A DNA stretch of 64,000 nt. It comes from Natrinema halophilum. Its GTDB lineage: Archaea > Halobacteriota > Halobacteria > Halobacteriales > Natrialbaceae. The DNA lies in assembly GCF_013402815.2 (NCBI RefSeq), contig NZ_CP058601.1:1984001-2048000 (forward strand), in the 5' to 3' direction. Shown here in pieces: positions 1 through 8,589 of this stretch. Position numbers and translations under genes: made by a program. The notes under the pieces were generated by a model that was not told where the DNA came from, did no database searches, and saw only the letters and a program-made list of their open reading frames with translations. Position 1 is the first letter of the stretch. Each line of letters starts with the position of its first letter.

Positions 1-91
1 CAAGCGGACGATTCCGGGCGACGTGGCACTGGTTACTGCCGACGAGGTCGAACAAGTCGTCTCGGAAGATGCTGAAGAAATTTCGCGGTAG
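1..91 (+). CDS. C-terminal fragment of an unidentified protein
   Basis: The window opens inside a reading frame whose codons begin at base 2 and which ends with TAG at 89-91. It encodes about 29 residues, ending in an acidic tail (EDAEEISR). The acidic, D/E/V-rich composition fits a haloarchaeal coding frame. No domain can be recognised from so short a tail. The following 298 bases up to the next gene show no convincing feature. Confidence 0.55.
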   Translation, partial: KRTIPGDVALVTADEVEQVVSEDAEEISR

Positions 92-389
92 CTCAACGCC
101 GTTCTCACTGCCCGTCCGTGATTGGGTAGAGTAGTACAGATCGGTCAAATCAGCAGCGTGTAATTTGAAGCCACCGGACGCTGTCCTGTCTCACGGGTAC
201 GTGACCAACCCGACGAGTGCGCACCGGCGGAAGCAATGAATACGTGAGAGGAGCCTCCGCAATCGAAACGACGGTCTGATCTCACACGACCGAACTAATC
301 GATCCCACGGAGCCGGGTGAGAATAGCTACCACAATTGGACGGATCTGTCAGAAGGGCCTTTACAAGACACGGTCATCGGCCGAGTGCA

Positions 390-1580
390 ATGAATCGAAA
401 CACGACTATCGTACTTGCCCTTCTCGTCGCGACGACGGCCCTGCCGGTCGCGGTCGTCGGCGCAGGTGCAAACGCAGCATCGCCCTCCCAACAGTCTGAC
501 GGCAGTTCCGACGCAAGCGCCTACGCAGGGACGCACGTCGAATTCGACACCACGAGCGACGCCATCGTCGATTACCGCGTCAACGGCGAGCAGGTGTTCG
601 AGAACGTGACGGTTGCCTCCCAGAGCGACCACCACAGCAAAACCGGCCTTGGAGCCAACACCGGTATCGACGCAGTGGTGAACCTCTCGGGACTCGGCCT
701 CGAGCTCGGCGCAACGACCGAGACTCGCGCCGAGGTCCAAACCGAGGGATCCGCATCGCTGACGGCCCACGACAGCGAGCGCGGAATCCTGACCGTCGAC
801 GCCGGCGACGAGGCCCAGTACGTCGAAGTGGACCTCGTCGGAAGCGGGTCAGCCGAAGCGAAAAGCGAGGACCGCGTCGTCGTGAACAGCGGTAATCGGA
901 CCGGCGCGTTCGTCGTGGCCGGCGACGGTGCAGTGACCGTCAACAGCGCTGGCGACGTGACGGCAGACCTCGAGAAAAACGCGACGCTGGTCTTCCGTTC
1001 GTACACGGAAGGTGAGCGAGGCGAGAGCGCGAAATCCCAGGAGCAGTTGATCGCGAACGGGACCGCGACCGCTGAAGTCTACGCCGAGCAACGCAACGAC
1101 GAAACGGTCACCGATGTCGCGACCTACGGCCAGGACATCACCGTCGAGACCGCAAGCGAGAGCCAGCAGCGCCTCGAGATGACCGTCGAACGAGCGAAAA
1201 GCGACGGAACCGTCGTCATCGCGAGCATCTCCGAAGCCGCAGTGTCCGGAGCGGAACGCGCCGACGACATCACGGTGACCGTCGACGGCGAGGCCGCCGC
1301 GCAGGCGTCTTCGTACGGCGAACTTGAGGGCGGAATCGGCGAGGAACCCCGGTACATGGTGACCCAGTCGAGCGACGCGTCGGCGGACGCCGACGTGTTA
1401 GTCGCAATCGATCACTTCTCGAAACGAGAAGTGTCCATCGGGAGTGCTGACAGCGACGGTTCGGACGACGGATCGGACGGCGGAGCCGACGGAAGCAGCG
1501 GTGACAGCGTGCCCGGCTTCGGAGCCGGCGCTGCACTGGTTGCCTTGCTGACCGGTACCGCGGCGCGGATTCGATTGTAA
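390..1580 (+). CDS. Secreted PGF-CTERM surface protein
   Basis: A 396-aa exported protein of unknown function. The ATG at 390 was chosen because it puts a signal peptide at the very N-terminus (MNRNTTIVLALLVATTALP, ending near GANAAS). A longer in-frame start at 336 would bury it. The mature part is Thr/Ala/Asp-rich and predicted to be beta-rich. A low-complexity Asp/Ser/Gly linker near residues 355-375 is followed by VPGFGAGAALVALLTG and a final Arg pair. That is the PGF-CTERM tripartite signal, processed by archaeosortase A and lipid-anchored to the membrane. It is therefore probably an S-layer-associated surface protein. No catalytic motif is seen. Confidence 0.85.
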   Translation: MNRNTTIVLALLVATTALPVAVVGAGANAASPSQQSDGSSDASAYAGTHVEFDTTSDAIVDYRVNGEQVFENVTVASQSDHHSKTGLGANTGIDAVVNLSGLGLELGATTETRAEVQTEGSASLTAHDSERGILTVDAGDEAQYVEVDLVGSGSAEAKSEDRVVVNSGNRTGAFVVAGDGAVTVNSAGDVTADLEKNATLVFRSYTEGERGESAKSQEQLIANGTATAEVYAEQRNDETVTDVATYGQDITVETASESQQRLEMTVERAKSDGTVVIASISEAAVSGAERADDITVTVDGEAAAQASSYGELEGGIGEEPRYMVTQSSDASADADVLVAIDHFSKREVSIGSADSDGSDDGSDGGADGSSGDSVPGFGAGAALVALLTGTAARIRL

Positions 1581-2030
1581 CGCGACCACTCGGCGACATT
1601 TCTCGTTCCTATCGCTTCCTCGTGGCTTTTTCGTCCGCCGCTGCTGTCTCCGTGGTGTCGAGGACGACCGACGGCGAGGATTGCGGATGACTCGAGTAGC
1701 TCCACACCCCGTCGGACGAAAGCCGACCCGCCGAAGACGGCAAACCGATTGGATGACAGCACTGGCCAGATACATGCGAGTAGAACCATCATCGAATCGC
1801 CCCTCGAGAACGAGCGGATCCGAACCTCGTTGCCACGTTTCGTGACGGAAGAGAAGGTTATGGCAGCCTTGTGACAGTAGCCTACAGAAAAGGCAGGCCG
1901 AGGCGGTTCACTATCAGTTGCGATACGCGAATCGTATCGATATCTTCCAGCCGATTCATGGCTCCCTGACCGTATCGATGCGGTGCCTGTCGGGTATCGC
2001 TTTTTGGCGGCCGACGTGCAACACTCTGTC
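1581..2030. other. 450-bp intergenic stretch
   Basis: This lies between the PGF-CTERM gene and the acetyltransferase. Open frames on the minus strand here run into the PGF-CTERM gene as shadows and have an arginine-rich, non-haloarchaeal composition. AT-richer sequence around 1925-1960 could carry the promoter of the next gene. Nothing else is recognised. Confidence 0.5.
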
Positions 2031-2630
2031 GTGACTCGAGCCGTGCGTCAGGCGACGGTCGACGACGTTTGGACCATCCACGATGTCGCCCGGGAGAGTT
2101 GGCACGCCGCGTACGACGATATCCTCGGAGCCGACAGGGTGGATGAGGTCGTCGCTGACTGGTACGCGATCGGCGACCTCGAGTCAGCGATCATGGGAAC
2201 GAACGGACGCGAAAATGCCGTTTTTCTCGTCTCTGAAGCCCCACCGGCAGAGGAGGCCGCCGAACCCTGGACAGCAGACGACGGCTCAGCAGACGACGCC
2301 GCAAACGAGCCGCGGTTCGAGGCCGACCTCAACGCGTACGCACACGCCGTCCCCTGGCCGGAAGACACGTCGGTAGCATTTCTCGCTCGCCTCTACGTTC
2401 GACCCGACGACTGGAACGAGGGAATCGGGACCGCACTGCTCGAGGAACTCGAAGCGCGGCTTATGGCGGAATTCGATCGCCTCCGATTGGCCGTCCTGGC
2501 GGAAAACGAAATCGGGATCTCGTTCTACGAGTCGCGCGGCTTCCACCGGGTCGAGACGCGATCGTCCGACCTCGGGCCAGGGCTTACAGAGCACGTCTAC
2601 GAGAAACGGCTGTCGACCGGTGGCGAGTGA
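2031..2630 (+). CDS. GNAT family N-acetyltransferase
   Basis: This is a 199-aa acyl-CoA-dependent N-acetyltransferase of unknown substrate. The GTG at 2031 was chosen because the GNAT fold starts immediately (TRAVRQATVDDVWTIHDVA). A GTG at 1983 would add an unmatched 16-residue extension. Motif A is visible as RLYVRPDDWNEGIGTALLEE (acetyl-CoA pyrophosphate loop near residues 120-140). The C-terminal SFYESRGFHRVE is the usual beta6-beta7 region. An acidic insertion near residues 70-100 (PPAEEAAEPW onward) is typical haloarchaeal decoration. It is convergent with the ribonuclease gene, with the tandem repeats between them. Confidence 0.85.
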   Translation: MTRAVRQATVDDVWTIHDVARESWHAAYDDILGADRVDEVVADWYAIGDLESAIMGTNGRENAVFLVSEAPPAEEAAEPWTADDGSADDAANEPRFEADLNAYAHAVPWPEDTSVAFLARLYVRPDDWNEGIGTALLEELEARLMAEFDRLRLAVLAENEIGISFYESRGFHRVETRSSDLGPGLTEHVYEKRLSTGGE

Positions 2631-2698
2631 CCACTCGATTGCGGCTCGCAGACTGAAGACGGTGGCGACCGTCGACAAACGAAGACGGCTCGCTCTTT

Positions 2699-2881
2699 CG
2701 AGGCCTCGCTTACAGCGTCTTCTCGGCCTCGCCCTCCTCGCGGTTCGCTTCGCTCTCCGCTCGCTCCTCCGAGGCCTCGCCTACAGCGTCTTCTCGGCCT
2801 CGCCCTCCTCGCGGTTCGCTTCGCTCTCCGCTCGCTCTTCCGAGGCCTCGCCTACAGCGTCTTCTCGGCCTCGCCCTCCTC
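2699..2881. repeat. 71-bp tandem repeat covering the 3' end of the RNB ribonuclease gene
   Basis: About 2.6 copies of a 71-bp unit. The shared stretch tacagcgtcttctcggcc recurs at 2711, 2782 and 2853, exactly 71 bases apart, with only a few substitutions. The rightmost copy contains the last codons (EGEAEKTL) and TAG stop of the leftward ribonuclease gene. The other copies lie beyond the stop, as near-perfect duplications of the gene's own 3' end. Because 71 is not a multiple of three, each copy reads in a different frame. Confidence 0.95.
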
Positions 2882-4150
2882 GACAACTTCGATCCCGCGA
2901 TTGTTGACGGCCATCGGATCGAGACCGACCTCCTGGAGGAATGTCTTGTACTCGCGCTCGCACTGTTCGGCATCCTTTTGTTTGTCGCTGGCGCGGTCAC
3001 AGAGTTCGATCAGGTTCTCCGGCACGTCGTTTTTGTAGACGATCCAGTGGTTGATCAGGTCCGAGAGCCGCCGGATGGGACTGGTAAAGTGGCCGTAAAT
3101 CTCGAAGTTTAGCGCGTGGTGGCCGCCGAACGGATCGTTCATGTACCTCGCTCTGGGCATTACCTTCATCACCGCCCACTGGATCTTATCGAGTTGCCGG
3201 CCAGGGGCCTCCTCGAGCGTCGCGTTGACGGCTTTCCGCGGATCGTCCCAGGTGCTGCCGGGAATCGAAACCCCGTCGAGATCCTGAATTTCCTGGAGCG
3301 CCTTGGACCATTCGTCGGGGCTCGGCTGGGGGTGGACCCGGTACATGGCTTCGACGCCGCGATTCCACATGAGTTCGTGCGTGACGGCCTTGTTGGCCTT
3401 CAGCATGCACTCTTCGATGATGGTGTGAGCGCGGTCGCGACTCGGGTTGAGAACGAGCGAGCCGTCTTCCTTTCGCTGTTCGTGCATCTGATCCGCGAGT
3501 TCGTAGACCAACTTGTTTTCCTCGTGGAGCGGCGCGTCGGGGTCCTCGAGACGGTTTTCGGCCTGCGAATAGGTGAGCCGCTCGTCTGACTCGATGACGG
3601 ACTTGTAGATATCGATCGTTTCGTAACTCAGATTGTCCTTGTCGAGGTGCATCTCGACCGTATGGGCCAGTCGCTCTTCGTTGGGAACCAGCGAACAGAC
3701 AGTCTCGGCGAGGACCGGCGGCAGCATATGGATCGTGTAGCCGGGCAGGTAGACCGTGTTCCCCCGCTCGACGGCTTCGTCCCACATCGCCGTCTCGGGG
3801 TTGACGTAATGGGTGACGTCGGCGATGTGGACCCAGAGGACGTACTCGTCTTCGCGCTCCTCGATCGAGAGCGCGTCGTCGAAGTCCTGCGCGTCAATTG
3901 GATCCGTCGTCCACGTCGTCAGGTCACGGAGGTCCGTGCGTTCGTCGATTTCGTCCGAGATTTCCGACTGGACACCGTCCGTGCGCGCCTCTGCCTCCTC
4001 AAGGACGGTAGATGGGAATCCGTCGCGGATTTCGAGTTTTTCGAACAGTTCCTCGCGCTTGTTCTCGAGGTGGCGCGCGAGGTCCTCACTGATCTCCACT
4101 GGACCCTGCCCTTCGGCCGTGCCGGCGTCGGCCTGTGCGTCGTCGCTCAT
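2852..4150 (-). CDS. rnr: RNB-domain 3'-5' exoribonuclease (RNase R/II family)
   Basis: A 432-aa hydrolytic exoribonuclease that degrades RNA processively from the 3' end. Residues 78-100 hold the RNB signature TTDPIDAQDFDDALS. D83, D89, D91 and D92 have the same spacing as the four metal-binding Asp of E. coli RNase II. HIADVTHYV, LPPVLAETVCSL and ARYMNDPFGGHHALNFEIYG are further RNB blocks. The flanking cold-shock and S1 domains of bacterial RNase R are absent, as is usual for the short haloarchaeal form. The acidic N-terminus is not conserved. The C-terminus (VVEEGEAEKTL) lies in the 71-bp repeat, so its tail may vary between strains. Confidence 0.92.
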   Translation of the reverse strand: MSDDAQADAGTAEGQGPVEISEDLARHLENKREELFEKLEIRDGFPSTVLEEAEARTDGVQSEISDEIDERTDLRDLTTWTTDPIDAQDFDDALSIEEREDEYVLWVHIADVTHYVNPETAMWDEAVERGNTVYLPGYTIHMLPPVLAETVCSLVPNEERLAHTVEMHLDKDNLSYETIDIYKSVIESDERLTYSQAENRLEDPDAPLHEENKLVYELADQMHEQRKEDGSLVLNPSRDRAHTIIEECMLKANKAVTHELMWNRGVEAMYRVHPQPSPDEWSKALQEIQDLDGVSIPGSTWDDPRKAVNATLEEAPGRQLDKIQWAVMKVMPRARYMNDPFGGHHALNFEIYGHFTSPIRRLSDLINHWIVYKNDVPENLIELCDRASDKQKDAEQCEREYKTFLQEVGLDPMAVNNRGIEVVEEGEAEKTL

Positions 4151-4334
4151 ACAGTGACGTACGAACGTAAGGGTGAAAGTCGTGTCGGGATAGCTGCCTA
4201 CGGGGCGAGTGCGACTGACGCAGTATCCCGTATCGCTCGCGGTGTATCGCTTCCATCACGGTCGATGCTCGATTCCTACTATCTTTAACCAGGTGCAAAC
4301 CCCGGCCATTCAGGCCAGAGGTTCGCGTCATAAG

Positions 4335-4645
4335 CTTAAATTATCGGGTAGTCGTAACTATGGGCGTACACGGAAACTGGCAGTTGACTTAGTGGTTGCC
4401 TCAACGAAACGTAAGCCGACCGCGGCGACTGTCGGAAACCAATCAGGTAACTCGAAGCCCAGTGCAGGTTCGAGTCTCGGCTTCGTGACAAAGCCACTGG
4501 CTGACAGTCCACAAGCCGTAGATTTCCGATCACTCGAACCGTCGGGAGTAACGTAGGACCCTCAGGAAGTTCCGCCGTCGTCGGGCTCTGCCCGACTGCC
4601 TGAGGAATCTTCGATCCCGCTTCGTTTACGGCGGGGTGGATGTCA
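4335..4645 (+). mobile_element. IS605/IS1341-derived remnant (MITE-like) with omega-RNA-like 3' end
   Basis: This gene-free 310-bp stretch looks like an IS200/IS605-family remnant with no transposase. It begins with an AT-rich left portion (ttaaattatcgggtagtcg). Near its right end is a nested hairpin. CCTCAGG at 4560-4566 pairs with CCTGAGG at 4599-4605, and inside it GTCGGGC-TCT-GCCCGAC forms a perfect 7-bp stem at 4580-4596. After that comes a short unpaired segment ending gcggggtggatgtca at 4645. A structured 3' end abutting the insertion boundary is what TnpB guide (omega/sot) RNAs of haloarchaeal IS1341-type elements look like. Plus-strand frame 3 stays open to 4556 and could be a tnpB 3' remnant. 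The family assignment is inference; the hairpins are seen. Confidence 0.5.
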
Positions 4646-4933
4646 CCCTTCTTCGAGCGGTCCATATCGCTCTTCGACCGCGTCGAGATAGTTCGCGAGA
4701 AACGCGTCCTGCCCTCGCTCACCGGCCTCGAGATCGATTAGCAGCGCCTCGAGACCGTTACGTGGGTGGTGACACAGGTCACGATGGCAGGTTTTACAGA
4801 GATGTTCGAACGTCTTGTCCTCGCGATCCCAGCGGTCGCCGTGTTTGTCGTATTCGCGGGCCTCATCGCGCGGACGCTCGGTGCCACAGGCGAGACATGT
4901 TACCGTCTCCGTGCGGTTCCGAGAGGGCCACAT
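4643..4933 (-). CDS. Small zinc-binding protein of unknown function
   Basis: A 96-aa protein that starts MWPSRNRTETVTCLACGTE. It has two CxxC-type pairs (CLACG near residue 14, and CKTCHRDLC with a following HH near residues 46-56), so one treble-clef or HNH-like zinc site is likely. The C-terminal half is helical (GLEALLIDLEAGERGQDAF). No enzyme family can be assigned. Its TGA stop (4643-4645) coincides with the last bases of the IS605-like remnant, so the element may supply the stop and may have replaced the original C-terminus. Confidence 0.75.
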   Translation of the reverse strand: MWPSRNRTETVTCLACGTERPRDEAREYDKHGDRWDREDKTFEHLCKTCHRDLCHHPRNGLEALLIDLEAGERGQDAFLANYLDAVEERYGPLEEG

Positions 4934-5065
4934 ACTCCATCCGACGGCGTGGTGCTACTTAGCAATTGTCACATATCTCTTCACCCCGATGGGGGAACTC
5001 GGATCGGTGGATCGGCCGCTCGCAGGAACGGGCCTTTTAACACCAGACCAGCCGTTGACCCGGAT

Positions 5066-5545
5066 ATGCAGGTCAAATCCCGTCACCACCTCCGCAGCGA
5101 CGCCGTCTCCGACCTCGAAGCTGAACTCGAGGACAAACTAGGCGTCTCACCCGATGGTGACGCTTACGAGCGCGTCGAGTTCGAAGAGGCAGAGCGCGAA
5201 GTCATCCTCATCGACGGTGAGCCACAAATTGCCTTCTTCGACGAGGAGCCGTTCGTAACGGTTCGCGGCGCGAACGCCTACGAGCCCGAAAAGCGGGTAG
5301 TGACAGTCGACGCAGGTGCCGTCTCGTTCGTCAGCGACGGCGCGGACATCATGCGCCCGGGGATTACCGAGGCGACACCAGACATTTCGCCGGACGATTT
5401 CGTCGTGATCGCAGAGGAGTCCCACGGGAAGGTACTGGCTGTCGGTCGCGCTCGAGTCGAAGGCGCGGATATGGTCGGCGACGAGGGGAAGGTCGTCGAC
5501 TCGGTACACCACGTCGGCGACGAACTGTTCGAGTTTACCGGGTAG
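5066..5545 (+). CDS. PUA-domain RNA-binding protein
   Basis: A 159-aa protein. ATG 5066 was chosen because it follows a TATA-like ccttttaa at 5033-5040 at leaderless distance. Residues 1-70 (MQVKSRHHLRSDAVSDLEAE onward) match the N-terminal module found with PUA domains in archaeal Tma20/MCT-1-like and arcTGT-associated proteins. Residues 75-155 form the PUA fold: VVTVDAGAVSFVSDGADIMR, PGITEATPDISPDDFVVI, and HGKVLAVGRARVEGADM. It is expected to bind structured RNA such as tRNA or rRNA. It stands alone, not in an operon. Confidence 0.85.
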   Translation: MQVKSRHHLRSDAVSDLEAELEDKLGVSPDGDAYERVEFEEAEREVILIDGEPQIAFFDEEPFVTVRGANAYEPEKRVVTVDAGAVSFVSDGADIMRPGITEATPDISPDDFVVIAEESHGKVLAVGRARVEGADMVGDEGKVVDSVHHVGDELFEFTG

Positions 5546-5747
5546 TCCTTCTGCGATGAGTAACTCAGTCGATCCGTCGCGACGGCCCACGACCTTCATT
5601 GCCTCCGTCCGTACGATTTGATGCAAATATCGATGACGAACGAACGGTAGCCAGGCCATTACCCTCGAATTGTGCTAGCAATATTAGGAATAATGTACCA
5701 TATGTCCATGGCTCCTATATCCCGGTATCTGGTATCACGGAACGCCC

Positions 5748-6197
5748 ATGATCGAAACGACAGTCGAATCCGTCGGACTCTGTCCGTCGGTGACGATCGC
5801 GCCCGATACGTCAGTGACTGAGGCAGCTCGACAGCTTCGTCGCACTGACGTACCTGCGCTCGTGGTCATAGAGAGCGATGCCGTCGTCGGGGTCGTGTCC
5901 GAATCGGATCTCGTCGCGATGGTCGCGGAGACGGACGAACGGCCAACCGTGCGAGCACTCATGTCGACACCGGTCACGACAACGACGCCGTCCGCGACGT
6001 TGTCTGAGGCGGCGGAAACGATGCGGGCCAGCGGGGTCAAACATCTCCCGGTCGTTAGCGACGGCCGTTTCCGCGGCCTGCTTTCGGCCCGGGCGCTGGC
6101 TCCGTACCTCCCGCGTCACCGCCTCGAGATCGAGTGGCGAGACGAGCCGATGCGACTCGAGTCTGCCGACGACCTGGGAGTCACGTCGGGCGACTGA
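5748..6197 (+). CDS. Two-CBS-domain protein
   Basis: A 149-aa protein made of a CBS pair, which commonly senses adenine nucleotides or S-adenosylmethionine. CBS1 (residues 8-60) runs from PSVTIAPDTSVTEAARQL to GVVSESDLVAMV. CBS2 (about 68-125) runs from ALMSTPVTTTTPSATLSEA to HLPVVSDGRFRGLLSARAL. A short charged tail (EIEWRDEPMRLES) follows. No effector domain is attached, so it may act on a separate partner. The ATG at 5748 fits the start of CBS1. Confidence 0.88.
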   Translation: MIETTVESVGLCPSVTIAPDTSVTEAARQLRRTDVPALVVIESDAVVGVVSESDLVAMVAETDERPTVRALMSTPVTTTTPSATLSEAAETMRASGVKHLPVVSDGRFRGLLSARALAPYLPRHRLEIEWRDEPMRLESADDLGVTSGD

Positions 6198-6537
6198 AAG
6201 AGATACTACTACTCCAGGGATTTCAGTACCGCTCTCCAGTTTCGCCGAGCGAGTCAGCTTCGAACGCACCTCCATCCGACGGGCTCAGTCCCCTGTCTCT
6301 TTCAACTGCGACAGTGTCAGACTCGCGCGGCCCGTGATCGGTAACTCGGTACCATCGTTCTGTCGAACAGCGATCGGCGGTTCGTGGAGCGGCTTACTTC
6401 TGGATTTCCTGCCAAGCCCTATCAACGGTAACCGTTGCACTCGAGAGGGACGGGAGCCGTCGAATTCCCGGATCGTTTCGCTGACTTGACTGTGTCTGAC
6501 GTAAGAACTATACTGGCGGCGGCGGTGAATACCGCCA
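6198..6537. other. 340-bp intergenic stretch with the sepF promoter
   Basis: No convincing gene is seen. A minus-strand open frame (6285-6554) is weak. The right end carries a TATA-like aactatac at 6506-6513, about 27 nt before the sepF ATG, which suggests leaderless transcription of sepF. Confidence 0.5.
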
Positions 6538-6900
6538 ATGGGACTCATGAGCAAAATTCTCGGCGGGAATCAGTCGCGGACCGTCGAGGATTACGCCGAA
6601 CTGAACCTCGAGGATATCTCGGCGGAATCGGCAGAGGCGACGATGCAGGTGCACATCGCGGAGGTCGGTAGTCAGGCGGACGCGATCGACATCAAAGACG
6701 CCGTCTACGACGGCGACATCGTCATCGCAGACATTACGCGCCTACGGACTAACGACAGCACCGTCGAGCACATCATCGACGAACTGCGACAGGTCGCCCA
6801 GGAGGTCGACGGCGACATCGTTCGCAAGGGCGACGACCAGATGATCATCGCACCGACTGGAATCAGGATCAGCCGCGAGAAGTTAGGCCAGCAACTCTGA
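6538..6900 (+). CDS. sepF: Archaeal cell-division protein SepF
   Basis: A 120-aa SepF, the membrane anchor that recruits FtsZ to the division site in archaea. The N-terminal MGLMSKILGGN (residues 1-11) is the amphipathic membrane-targeting segment typical of haloarchaeal SepF. After a short linker the globular SepF domain (residues 40-115) includes MQVHIAEVGSQADAIDIKDA, VYDGDIVIADITRLRTNDST and GDDQMIIAPTGIRIS. A second ATG lies three codons in, but the longer start keeps the conserved MGxM opening. The preceding TATA-like element supports a monocistronic leaderless mRNA. Confidence 0.93.
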   Translation: MGLMSKILGGNQSRTVEDYAELNLEDISAESAEATMQVHIAEVGSQADAIDIKDAVYDGDIVIADITRLRTNDSTVEHIIDELRQVAQEVDGDIVRKGDDQMIIAPTGIRISREKLGQQL

Positions 6901-6973
6901 GGCAGCCGCCTAATTTTTCACTCCGCGGGAATTCCGGAGTCGGTTATCTCCCAGGCAGACGAATCGACGAAGT

Positions 6974-7621
6974 ATGACGGGGTTTCGCGCAACGGTCGTT
7001 ATCGACGATCCGACGGACTGTCCGGTCGCGGACGTCTCGGAACACACCGACGAACCGGTCGATTCTGTCTCTCGGTCATCCCAGAGAACGGATGACGGGA
7101 CGGTAATAGAGGAATTCGGCGTGGCTGCGGACGCCTCGGTCGACGGCGGTGCCGACGTCGAGATGACGCCTGTTCAGTCGAACGACAACGAGTCGATTTA
7201 TCGGTTCGAACGGGACGGAGCGACCGACTGTGCCTGCGAGATCGTCGAAGGAACGGGAACGCCCGTCGCATCAGTGCGTGCACAGGACGGTGCGTTGCTC
7301 GTCTCGTTCCGGACGTTCGAACTGACGGAAGTCGCTGAAATCGTCGACGAACTACGGGCGTACTTCGACGGGGTGATCGTCGAAGAGCTTTCACAGAACC
7401 ACGAGGACGCAATCGCCGACCCGGTCATCGTCGATCGTGACCAGCTTACGGCCAGACAACGAGAAATTATCGACGTGGCCCACGAGATGGGCTACTTCGA
7501 CTATCCCAAGGGTGCGAACGCGACCGACGTAGCCGAGGAACTCGGCGTCGCTCGTTCGACCTTTACCGAGCATCTGGCAGCAGCCCAGACGAAGCTCCTG
7601 GACGAAATTCTCGAGCGGTGA
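6974..7621 (+). CDS. HTH-10 (Bat-type) transcriptional regulator
   Basis: A 215-aa regulator of the bacterioopsin-activator-like family. The N-terminal 150 residues form the family's variable sensor region with no recognised ligand site (CACEIVEGTGTPVASV and ALLVSFRTFELTEVAEIVDE are its most structured parts). The C-terminus (about 157-215) is the HTH-10 DNA-binding domain: LTARQREIIDVAHEMGYFDY, PKGANATDVAEELGVARS, TFTEHLAAAQTKLLDEIL. Its targets are unknown, and no photoreceptor or carotenoid genes are nearby. The ATG at 6974 is the only sensible start. Confidence 0.88.
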   Translation: MTGFRATVVIDDPTDCPVADVSEHTDEPVDSVSRSSQRTDDGTVIEEFGVAADASVDGGADVEMTPVQSNDNESIYRFERDGATDCACEIVEGTGTPVASVRAQDGALLVSFRTFELTEVAEIVDELRAYFDGVIVEELSQNHEDAIADPVIVDRDQLTARQREIIDVAHEMGYFDYPKGANATDVAEELGVARSTFTEHLAAAQTKLLDEILER

Positions 7622-7851
7622 AGGTGTCGCTACGGCGGCCGATTCGATAGATCACGTCCTATTCGGTCGATAGATCATCGCACGTCGGAACCGAGACCGA
7701 ACCGAGCAGTCCGTCGTAGAACTGAATCTGTACAAACTGATCGCACAGTTGACGTGCGATTAGTTGTCCGCTGACGTTCAGTGGCTATTGTATTCTAGAT
7801 CGTCGGAGGAGGATCAGTAGTGATTTGAGGGACAACGGTTTCTATGAGCGT

Positions 7852-8226
7852 ATGGACGTCATTCACACAGCCCTGTGGGTTTCGGACATCGAACAGACTC
7901 GAGACTTCTATGTCGACGCCCTCGGCCTTCGCGAGAAATGGTCGTTCACAGGGGATGACGGCGTCGAAAACGTCTACATTGGCGGTGACAACGCCGAGTT
8001 TCAGTTCAAATACGATCCGGAAGGTAGCCCGGAGATCGATTCGGGATCGGTGGCACACGTTGCGGTTGGAGTCGACAGTACCGACGAAACGTTCGACCGA
8101 CTCGTCGAGCGAGCGGACCCACCGATTCGTACGGAACCGACCACGATGGTCGACATCGGTTGTCGCGTCGCGTTCGTCGAGGGTCCCGACGGTTACGTCG
8201 TCGAACTGGTCGAGGAACTCGAGTAA
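7852..8226 (+). CDS. VOC family protein (glyoxalase/bleomycin-resistance fold)
   Basis: A 124-aa single vicinal-oxygen-chelate protein. The ATG at 7852 was chosen over a TTG nine codons upstream because the fold begins at once with DVIHTALWVSDIEQTRDFYV. Candidate metal ligands are the early His (IHTALW), a His in SVAHVAVGVDS and the Glu in FVEGPDGYVVELVEEL. This is the usual H-H-E pattern of metal-dependent VOC enzymes. The substrate cannot be named; lactoylglutathione lyase-like and dioxygenase-like relatives are both possible. Confidence 0.85.
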   Translation: MDVIHTALWVSDIEQTRDFYVDALGLREKWSFTGDDGVENVYIGGDNAEFQFKYDPEGSPEIDSGSVAHVAVGVDSTDETFDRLVERADPPIRTEPTTMVDIGCRVAFVEGPDGYVVELVEELE

Positions 8227-8589
8227 CTACGCGTCGGAATTCGCAGGATCAGTGTCGGTCGGTGACGTCCGGACGACCGACACGTAACGGACCGACGCAA
8301 CGACGACGAACGGGTAGGACGACCTGAAACTGCTCTCTCCGCAGTCACAGAGGCCCGTTTCGTCACCCGACCAGGAGAACACGAACGACGGACCCCGTTC
8401 ACCATCGATGGCAATGGATCGCGGCCGACGGCGGCGTCGTTCGATCGGGTATCGACTGACTGTGTGTTCGATTACGGAACGACCCTGTCACACGGAAGTC
8501 AAAACAGCAAAATACAGACTTCTGATGTCCTGATTACCGACAATGGGCAAACGATAATACTTTTCCATTGGGGTCCGAAATCCCTGAGT
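8227..8589. other. 363-bp intergenic stretch upstream of citrate synthase
   Basis: No gene is seen. The right-hand 120 bases are AT-richer and hold a TATA-like aatactttt near 8552-8560, placed 30-38 nt before the citrate synthase ATG, the likely promoter. Confidence 0.5.

Noticed and set aside
4460-4480. tRNA-like T-loop sequence ggttcgagtc
   Set aside because: The flanking bases do not pair to form a T-stem and no cloverleaf can be drawn around it.
6285-6554. Minus-strand 89-codon frame before sepF
   Set aside because: The C-terminal part reads plausibly, but the frame runs over the sepF promoter and start, and no family is recognised.
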